Source: Clostridiales bacterium
GTDB taxonomy: Bacteria; Bacillota; Clostridia; Christensenellales; Aristaeellaceae
Direction: 5' to 3'
Assembly: GCA_012514225.1 (NCBI GenBank)
Contig: JAAZAQ010000292.1
Location: 1-7,158 of the forward strand
DNA: 7,158 nucleotides
The position numbers and the translations under genes are program-made. This document shows, piece after piece, positions 1 to 5,188 of the stretch (positions are counted from its first letter, which is position 1; every line of letters begins with the position of its first letter). The notes beneath the pieces are model-generated. The model was not told where the DNA came from. It searched no databases and saw only the letters and a list, made by a program, of their open reading frames with translations.

Positions 1-962
1 GAGGAGGCGGCGACGCCGGCCAGGTCCAGCCGCAGCAGCAGCGGCTCGTCCTCGACCCCGGGAATGGACAGGTGAAGGTTGTTGGGCAGGCGGTTCACCG
101 GGTCGCCGTTGAGGGCAACCCCCGGAACCGCATCCTGGATGCCGGCCCAGAGCCTGTCCCGGAGCGCCCCCACCCGCGCCGCGTTTGCCGCCTGGTGTTC
201 CGCCGCTCTCCGGATGGCGGCCCCGAGCCCCGCGATGCCCGCGACGTTCTCCGTGCCCGCGCGGCGGCCGCCTTCTTGCGCCCCGCCGCGCATCATCGCC
301 TCCACGCGCGCGCCCTTGCGGATATACAGGGCGCCCGCGCCTTTGGGCCCGTGGAACTTGTGCGCGGACAGGGAAAGCAGGTCGGCATTCCATGCTTTCA
401 CATCGACGGGCACGGCGCCCACCGCCTGCACGGCGTCCGTGTGGAACAGCACCCCGCGTTCCCGGGCGGCCCGGCCGATGTCCCCCACCGGCTGCAGGGT
501 CCCGATTTCATTGTTGGCCGCCATGACGCTGACGAGGATGGTGTCCTCCCGGATGGCCGCGCGGACCTGTTCCGCCTGCACCCGGCCCAAGCCATCCGCC
601 GGGAGCAGGGTGACCTCGAAGCCTTGTTTTTGCAGCCATTCGAGGGTCATCAGGACGGCGGGGTGCTCGACGGCGCTGGAAAGGATGTGCCGGCCCCGGT
701 CCCGGTTGGCGAAGGCGGCGCCAATGAGCGCCCAGTTGTCGCTCTCCGTTCCCCCGCTGGTGAAATAAACCTCCCCGGGCTCGCAGTTGAGGGCCGCCGC
801 CACGCGCTTCCTGGCCGTGCCGACGGCCGCCCGCGCATCCCGCCCCGTCGCGTACTGGGCGGAGGGGTTGCCGAAACGCGCCTCCAGGAAGGGCGCCATT
901 TCGCCGTACGCCTCCGCGCACAGCCGCGTCGTCGCGGCGTTGTCCAGGTAAATCGCGTTCAT
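1..962 (-). CDS. Cysteine desulfurase, NifS/IscS family (3' end cut off by window edge)
   Basis: PLP enzyme that takes sulfur from L-cysteine, giving alanine and an enzyme-bound persulfide used for Fe-S clusters, tRNA thiolation or cofactors; cytosolic. I translated about 320 residues from ATG 962. Seen: N-terminal YLDNAATT (residues 5-12), TSGGTESDN (68-76), EHP with the PLP-stacking His100, ANNEIGT (149-155), HTDAVQ with Asp176 and Gln179, the Schiff-base Lys202 in SAHKFHGPKG, and GGAQEGGRRAGTEN (226-239). The visible end, GVAASS, matches the stretch just before the family's SSGSAC loop, so the catalytic Cys should lie about five residues beyond the edge. The family is usually 380-400 residues, so about 60-80 are missing. 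It lies 56 bases downstream of recG and may be co-transcribed. Whether it serves Fe-S assembly or a ThiI/MnmA partner cannot be told; in Clostridia such genes are often followed by thiI. TTG 968 and GTG 965 are alternative in-frame starts. Confidence 0.95.
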   Translation of the reverse strand, partial: MNAIYLDNAATTRLCAEAYGEMAPFLEARFGNPSAQYATGRDARAAVGTARKRVAAALNCEPGEVYFTSGGTESDNWALIGAAFANRDRGRHILSSAVEHPAVLMTLEWLQKQGFEVTLLPADGLGRVQAEQVRAAIREDTILVSVMAANNEIGTLQPVGDIGRAARERGVLFHTDAVQAVGAVPVDVKAWNADLLSLSAHKFHGPKGAGALYIRKGARVEAMMRGGAQEGGRRAGTENVAGIAGLGAAIRRAAEHQAANAARVGALRDRLWAGIQDAVPGVALNGDPVNRLPNNLHLSIPGVEDEPLLLRLDLAGVAAS

Positions 963-982
963 CACCAAGCGGCTTGCCTCCT
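963..982 (-). promoter_or_regulatory. Ribosome binding site and ambiguous start of the desulfurase
   Basis: A perfect AGGAGG lies at 982-977 on the minus strand. The in-frame triplets before the ATG (962-960) are GTG (965-963) and TTG (968-966). Spacing from the Shine-Dalgarno is 14 bases to ATG, 11 to GTG and 8 to TTG. By spacing alone the TTG is best and would add two residues (MVM...). A small CAAG-CCG-CTTG stem lies between the Shine-Dalgarno and the ATG and could shorten the effective distance. Family alignment does not decide, because all options begin only 4-6 residues before the conserved YLDNAATT. Confidence 0.6.
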
Positions 983-1018
983 ATGCCGTCTCCATCAGTT
1001 TTGTTTTGATTGTGCTTT

Positions 1019-3016
1019 TCAATCCAGCCGGGCGTTCCCCGGCTGCCCGAAGCGCGCTTCCGCCTGCCTCAACACCTCCAGATAGGCGTCCGTACCCAGC
1101 GCGCCCAGCTGGAGCTCCTCCAGGCACCGGCCGGTCTCCTCCAGCAGCCGGGTGTCCCCGATGCCATAGGCGTCCAGCATCCTGCCGTGCTGGCGGGTTC
1201 CCAGGAACTCCCCCGGCCCCCGCAATTCCAGGTCCTTCTGGGCGATGACAAACCCGTCGCTGGTCTGAACCAGCGTTTCCAGACGCTCGTTTTCTTCCCC
1301 CAGCAGGAAGCACCAGCTTTCCTTTTCGCCCCGGCCGACCCGGCCGCGCAGCTGGTGCAGCTGGGCCAGGCCGAAGCGGTCCGCGTCCTCGACCACCATC
1401 GTCGTGGCGTTGGGGACGTCCATGCCCACCTCGATGACCGTCGTGGAAACGAGCACCATGGCCCGCCCCGAATAAAACGCGTCCAGCGCCTCCTCCCGCT
1501 CCGCCGCGGGTTGGGTGCCGTAGGTCAGCGCCAGCCCCACGCCTTTCAGCGGGCCTTCCGCCAGCTGCGCGTACATGGCTTTGGCGCTCTTCGCCTCACC
1601 CTCCTCGTCCTCCTCCACCAACGGGCAGACCAGGAAACTCTGCTCCCCCAAAAGCGCCCGCTCCCGCAGGTAACGGTACAGCTCCTCCCGTTTGCTTTCC
1701 GGCACAATCCGGGTTTTCACCGCCTTGCGGCCGGGCGGGGACTCGTCCATCACGCTGACCTGCAGGTCGCCGTAGAGCACCAGGGCCAGGGAGCGCGGAA
1801 TCGGGGTGGCGGACAGCGCCAGGACGTGGGGCGCAAGTTCCCCACGGGCGAGCTCCGCCAGCGTCCGCCGCTGCCGCACGCCGAAGCGGTGCTGTTCGTC
1901 GGTAATCGCCAGGCCCAGCTTGCTGAAGCGTACGCTCTTCCCCAAAAGGGCGTGGGTGCCCACGACCAGCTGCCATTCCCCGCTTCGGATGCCTTCCAGG
2001 GCTTCCCTGCGCCGCGAGGCCGGCAGCGAACCGGTCAGCAGGCCGACGCTGATTCCCAGGGGCGCCAGCAGCCGCTCTGCGGTCAGCGCGTGCTGGCGCG
2101 CCAGCAGCTCCGTGGGCGCCATCAGCGCGCTCTGGTATCCGTTGCCCGCCGCGAACGCGGCCGCGCCCAGGGCGACCGCCGTCTTCCCGCTGCCCACGTC
2201 GCCCTGCACCAGGCGCCGCATCGCGAGGCCGGAGGCCATGTCGGCCAGGATGGCGTCGAGCGTCCTTCGCTGGGCGCCGGTGGGAGCAAAAGGAAGGGCT
2301 TCCCAGAAGCCGGACGCGCCGTCTCCCTCCCGGTCCATCCGGATGCCGGCCTGCCCCCCCGGCGCGGCCTGGCGGACGGCCGTCTGGAACAGCAGCAGGT
2401 TTTCAAAGGCGATGCGCCGCTGGGCCCTGGCCACCTCATCCCGGCCGAGCGGAAAATGGGCCATCCGCAGCGCCTCGTGCCGCCCGGCGAGCCCGAAGCG
2501 GTCGCGCAGCGCGGCGGGAAGGGTTTCCATCGCCTCCGGCCGGGTGGCCTCCAGCACCTGTGAAACCAGGGAGGAGAACACCTTGCCGGGCAGCCCGGGC
2601 AGGCTCTGGTAGAGGGGCTGGACGCCCTTTTTCTGCAGCAACCTGGGGTTTATCAGGACGAGCCTGCCCCGGTAGGCCTGCGCCTTCCCGTACAGCAGCA
2701 CCTTTTGCCCGTGCTTCAGGTTCCGCGCCATCCAGGGCTGGTTGAACCAATGGGCGGAAACGGCGCCCGTCCCGTCCTGAAGCGACGCGCGCGCCAGGGA
2801 GCGACCGGCGTAATAGCTCAGGCTGGGGCTGCCCTCGACCGTGGCTTCCACGCAGTGCTCACCCGGCTTGAGCGAAGCGATCGGCGTCGGCTCCAGCGCG
2901 TAGGCGTAGCTCTTTGGCAGCCGCTCCGGCACCGCCGCGGCGCCGTCGACGCCGGCGTCCCGAAGCGCCTTGATGCGCTTGGGCCCCAGCCCGCGAAGGT
3001 CTTCCAGCCTCAACAT
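1019..3016 (-). CDS. recG: ATP-dependent DNA helicase RecG
   Basis: Superfamily 2 double-stranded-DNA translocase that remodels stalled replication forks and branch-migrates Holliday junctions. 665 residues, slightly shorter than B. subtilis (about 680) and E. coli (693) RecG. Order: N-terminal helix-hairpin-helix-like segment LRGLGPKRIKALRDAG (7-22); OB-fold wedge domain (about 50-130) that splits the fork; Q-motif-like FAPTGAQ (243-249); Walker A GDVGSGKT (272-279, Lys278); APTELLARQH (300-309); Walker B DEQH box (373-376); SATPIPR (402-408); STTVIEVGMDVPNA (524-537); QLRGRVGR (555-562); and the RecG-specific C-terminal TRG region GPGEFLGTRQHG (600-611). One departure: the usual HGRM of helicase domain 2 reads YGTQ (499-502). 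The ATG follows GAAAGG at 5-base spacing. It lies 67 bases after fakA, with a terminator hairpin in that gap, and 56 bases before the desulfurase. Stop is TGA. Confidence 0.98.
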   Translation of the reverse strand: MLRLEDLRGLGPKRIKALRDAGVDGAAAVPERLPKSYAYALEPTPIASLKPGEHCVEATVEGSPSLSYYAGRSLARASLQDGTGAVSAHWFNQPWMARNLKHGQKVLLYGKAQAYRGRLVLINPRLLQKKGVQPLYQSLPGLPGKVFSSLVSQVLEATRPEAMETLPAALRDRFGLAGRHEALRMAHFPLGRDEVARAQRRIAFENLLLFQTAVRQAAPGGQAGIRMDREGDGASGFWEALPFAPTGAQRRTLDAILADMASGLAMRRLVQGDVGSGKTAVALGAAAFAAGNGYQSALMAPTELLARQHALTAERLLAPLGISVGLLTGSLPASRRREALEGIRSGEWQLVVGTHALLGKSVRFSKLGLAITDEQHRFGVRQRRTLAELARGELAPHVLALSATPIPRSLALVLYGDLQVSVMDESPPGRKAVKTRIVPESKREELYRYLRERALLGEQSFLVCPLVEEDEEGEAKSAKAMYAQLAEGPLKGVGLALTYGTQPAAEREEALDAFYSGRAMVLVSTTVIEVGMDVPNATTMVVEDADRFGLAQLHQLRGRVGRGEKESWCFLLGEENERLETLVQTSDGFVIAQKDLELRGPGEFLGTRQHGRMLDAYGIGDTRLLEETGRCLEELQLGALGTDAYLEVLRQAEARFGQPGNARLD

Positions 3017-3027
3017 GCCCGCCTTTC

Positions 3028-3055
3028 AAAAAGAGCCGCCACGTCCGGCGGCTCT
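3028..3055 (-). terminator. Intrinsic terminator between fakA and recG
   Basis: On the minus strand a perfect 9-bp GC-rich stem, AGAGCCGCC with GGCGGCTCT, closes a six-base loop (3046-3041). It is followed at once by a T tract: the last stem base plus four more T, then G. This is the classical rho-independent form and faces the right way to end the yloU-fakA transcript, 29 bases after the fakA stop. The short U tract suggests incomplete termination. The hairpin ends 11 bases before the recG ATG and adjoins the recG ribosome binding site, so it could also act as an attenuator. Confidence 0.75.
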
Positions 3056-3083
3056 CTGCCCGTTCGGTTTTCCGGGGAACAGC

Positions 3084-4721
3084 CTACTCGACGGAGAGCA
3101 GGTAAAAATACAGTTGCTGCCCGCCGCGGTGAACTTCCACGTCGCAGAAGGGGAAATCCGCGGCAATCCGCTCCCCGAGGGCCTTCGCGTCCTCCGGCTT
3201 GACCCCTTCCCCGTAATACACGGTAATCAGCCCGTCGTCGTCGGTGACGATTTCCTTCATCAGGGAAAACGACGCGTCCTCGGCGGAGCCGCCGCTGACG
3301 GTGATGCGGCCGTTGTTCAGCCCGATGACGTCCCCGGCCTTGATGCTCATGTCCTCCAGCGCCGTGTCCCGCACGGCGTAGGTCACCATGCCGGTGCGCA
3401 CCTTCTGCGCGGCCTCGTCCATGCGCTTCTCGTTCTCCTCCGGGGAGACCTCCGGCTGGAAGGCGACGACCGCGGCGATGCCCATCGCGACGTTCTTGGT
3501 GGGCAGGACGATGACGCGGTTCTCGCACAGCTCCGCCGCCTGCTGGGCCGCCAGGGTGATGTTGCCGTTGTTGGGCAGGATAAAGACCGTTTTGGCGCGG
3601 ACGCTGTCCAGGGCCTTCTTCAGGTCCTCGATGCTGGGGTTCATCGTCTGGCCGCCCTCGACGATGCTGTCCACGCCCAGGTCCTTGTAAATCTCGGAAA
3701 ACCCGCTGCCCTGCGACACCGCGACGATTCCGTAGTCCTTGGCTTCCTGCGTCTTCTGCGCGTCCAGGTCACGGCGCTGCTGGAGCATGTTCTCGATTTT
3801 CAGCCCGTTGAGCTCCCCCATCATCAGGGCTTGCTGCAGGGCCTTGCCCGGGTCGTTGGTGTGCAGGTGCACCTTGATGAGCTGGCTGTCGCCGACCACG
3901 AGCACGCAGTCGCCGATCCGGCTGAACTTTCGCCGCAGCGCCGCGATGTCCGCGTCGCCGACGCCGGGCTTCATTTCCTGGATGAAAAACTCGGTGCAAT
4001 AGGCGAAATGGATGTCGCCCAGCAGGTCGTGCTCGTCGACGAACTCCTGCTCCGCCGCGCTGTCGCCGCTCATGTCGACGGACAGGTCGTCCACCTGCTC
4101 CCCGTTGACGACGGCGGCGTAGCCTGTATAAATCAGCAGCAGCCCGCGGCCGCCCGCGTCCACCACGCCCGCCTGGGTCAGGGCCGGCAGCATTTCCTGG
4201 GTGCGCTTGAGGATGCTCTCCCCGCTTTGAAGGATGACCTTGAACAGCGCCGAAAAACTGTCCGGCTCCATGTCCGCCTGCTTGATCGCGTCGTCCGCGA
4301 TGACCCGCGCGACGGTCAGGATGGTGCCCTCCTTGGGCTTCATGACAGCCTTGTACGCCGTGTCCGCGCCGGCGCGCAGCGCGGCGGCGAATTCGCCGGG
4401 CGTAACGGCCTGTTTGTCCGCCAGCGCCTTGGAAAAGCCGCGGTACAGCTGGGACAGGATGACGCCGGAGTTGCCCCGCGCCCCGCGCAGGGCTCCCTTG
4501 GACAGGGCCTCGGCCATTTCGCCGATGCTCCCCGCGTCCCGGCCGTTCATTTCTTTCACGGCGGAAATCATGGTCATGGACATATTGGTTCCCGTGTCGC
4601 CGTCCGGCACGGGGAAAACGTTCAGGGCGTTGACCGCCTCGCGGTTCTTTTCCAGAAGCGCCGCGCCCGCGATGACCATTTCGCGCAGGGTGCTGGCGTC
4701 GATCTGACGAATATCCGGCAT
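3084..4721 (-). CDS. fakA: Fatty acid kinase ATP-binding subunit FakA (DAK2-domain protein YloV)
   Basis: FakA, with a fatty-acid-binding FakB (DegV family) partner, phosphorylates free fatty acids to acyl-phosphates, feeding exogenous or recycled chains into phospholipid synthesis; cytosolic. 545 residues, normal for the family. Seen: N-terminal DhaL-like kinase domain (1-200) with the Mg-ATP motif NVFPVPDGDTGTNM (34-47, Asp40 and Asp42), ARGNSGVILSQ (81-91) and VDAGGRG (187-193); a middle domain with Cys242 in AYCTEF and His285/His287 in VHLHTNDPG, which fit the Cys-His-His zinc site described for S. aureus FakA; and a C-terminal EDD-like domain with GGQTMNPS (356-363), LPNNGNI (382-388) and the terminal HRGGQQLYFYLLSVE (531-545). 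ATG follows GGAGGG at 6-base spacing. It starts 25 bases after yloU, so they form one transcription unit; a terminator hairpin follows. No fakB gene is visible here. The gene uses no TTA, CTA or TCA codons. Confidence 0.95.
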   Translation of the reverse strand: MPDIRQIDASTLREMVIAGAALLEKNREAVNALNVFPVPDGDTGTNMSMTMISAVKEMNGRDAGSIGEMAEALSKGALRGARGNSGVILSQLYRGFSKALADKQAVTPGEFAAALRAGADTAYKAVMKPKEGTILTVARVIADDAIKQADMEPDSFSALFKVILQSGESILKRTQEMLPALTQAGVVDAGGRGLLLIYTGYAAVVNGEQVDDLSVDMSGDSAAEQEFVDEHDLLGDIHFAYCTEFFIQEMKPGVGDADIAALRRKFSRIGDCVLVVGDSQLIKVHLHTNDPGKALQQALMMGELNGLKIENMLQQRRDLDAQKTQEAKDYGIVAVSQGSGFSEIYKDLGVDSIVEGGQTMNPSIEDLKKALDSVRAKTVFILPNNGNITLAAQQAAELCENRVIVLPTKNVAMGIAAVVAFQPEVSPEENEKRMDEAAQKVRTGMVTYAVRDTALEDMSIKAGDVIGLNNGRITVSGGSAEDASFSLMKEIVTDDDGLITVYYGEGVKPEDAKALGERIAADFPFCDVEVHRGGQQLYFYLLSVE

Positions 4722-4746
4722 GGCTCTCCCTCCGAAACCGCGGGGC

Positions 4747-5097
4747 TCAGACGCGGATTCCCTCTACGGTGATGTTCACGTTGCGAACCTTGACGCCGGT
4801 CATGCTCTCCAGCTTGTAGCGCACGACTTCCTTGATGGAATTGCACACCGCCGTGACGGAAATGCCGTACTCGACGACGATGTACAGGTCGACGTCAATC
4901 ATGTCCTCCACCGCGCGCAGCTGCACGCCCTTGCTGAGGTTTTCCCGCCCCAGCCATTCCACCAGGCCGTCCTTGGCGCGCTTGGAAGACATCGCGACGA
5001 TGCCGTAGCACTCCAGGGTCGCGTATCCGACGACTTTGAGCATCACCTCTTCCGAGATATAGATGGTGCCGATATCGTTTTTAATCTTGAATTCCAT
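4747..5097 (-). CDS. yloU: Asp23/Gls24 family protein (YloU-like)
   Basis: A 116-residue Asp23-family protein. Members are small alkaline-shock or envelope-stress-linked proteins of Gram-positive bacteria; Asp23 of S. aureus is held at the membrane by a partner, but the YloU role is not established. Seen: GTIYISEEVMLKVVGYATLE (residues 10-29), typical of the family's opening 'I.IS.EV...IA..A..E..GV' pattern, then GIVAMS (32-37), a central VDLYIVVEYGISV strand region, and the C-terminal MTGVKVRNVNITVEGI. No signal peptide or membrane segment. I chose ATG 5097 because a GGGAGG sits 5 bases before it and the protein then starts at the conserved part. A TTG start at 5133 would add 12 residues, but would fall inside the promoter's -10 element. 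It sits 25 bases upstream of fakA, the same neighbour as in B. subtilis. Confidence 0.92.
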   Translation of the reverse strand: MEFKIKNDIGTIYISEEVMLKVVGYATLECYGIVAMSSKRAKDGLVEWLGRENLSKGVQLRAVEDMIDVDLYIVVEYGISVTAVCNSIKEVVRYKLESMTGVKVRNVNITVEGIRV

Positions 5098-5132
5098 CTT
5101 GCCCTCCCATCGGACGTTTGTTTGGCGTGACA

Positions 5133-5161
5133 AGTATACAGGTTTTCAAGGCGGGACGCAA
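5133..5161 (-). promoter_or_regulatory. Promoter candidate for yloU-fakA
   Basis: On the minus strand TTGCGT (5161-5156, 3 of 6 matches to the -35 consensus), a 17-base spacer and TATACT (5138-5133, 5 of 6 to the -10 consensus). Transcription would start near 5126, about 29 bases before the yloU ATG, leaving room for its ribosome binding site. The -35 lies within the loop and one arm of the inverted repeat at 5148-5172. Called by eye only. Confidence 0.5.
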
Positions 5162-5172
5162 CATCCCGCCTT
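5148..5172 (-). repeat. Perfect inverted repeat after the transpeptidase gene, possible weak terminator
   Basis: AAGGCGGGA (5148-5156) and TCCCGCCTT (5164-5172) are perfect 9-base inverted repeats with a 7-base loop, 17 bases past the stop codon of the L,D-transpeptidase. On the minus strand the stem ends CCTT and is followed by GAAAACC, so there is no real U tract; on the plus strand none either. It may be a weak terminator or RNA 3'-end stabiliser for the transpeptidase mRNA. Since it covers the -35 of the yloU promoter, an operator role is also possible. Confidence 0.6.
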
Positions 5173-5188
5173 CCAAAGGTACCGGGTG

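Noticed and set aside
963..1018. Possible terminator or promoter between recG and the desulfurase
   Set aside because: I found no stem longer than 4 bp and no -10/-35 pair at proper spacing; only the AGGAGG ribosome binding site is clear.
72..1085. A 337-codon plus-strand open frame opposite the desulfurase
   Set aside because: Mirror-register shadow of a gene with full PLP-enzyme motifs; it runs on across the intergenic gap with no sign of coding.
2091..2106. A perfect 16-base palindrome TGCTGGCGCGCCAGCA
   Set aside because: It lies inside recG and encodes part of the conserved APTELLARQH motif (LARQHA) with GC-rich codons. An 11-base piece of it also recurs at 2062-2072, again for Leu-Leu-Ala. 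Coding constraint is enough to explain it.
1010..2563. A 517-codon plus-strand open frame opposite recG
   Set aside because: Mirror-register shadow that ends exactly where recG uses a TCA serine codon (Ser152). No recognisable protein.
2970..4772. A 600-codon plus-strand open frame opposite fakA
   Set aside because: Same mirror-register effect. The minus strand carries clear FakA motifs and a ribosome binding site; the plus frame has neither.
5098..5133. Longer yloU starting at TTG 5133 (128 residues)
   Set aside because: The extra 12 residues have no family match, TTG 5133 has no Shine-Dalgarno, and it falls in the -10 element. ATG 5097 has GGGAGG at proper spacing.
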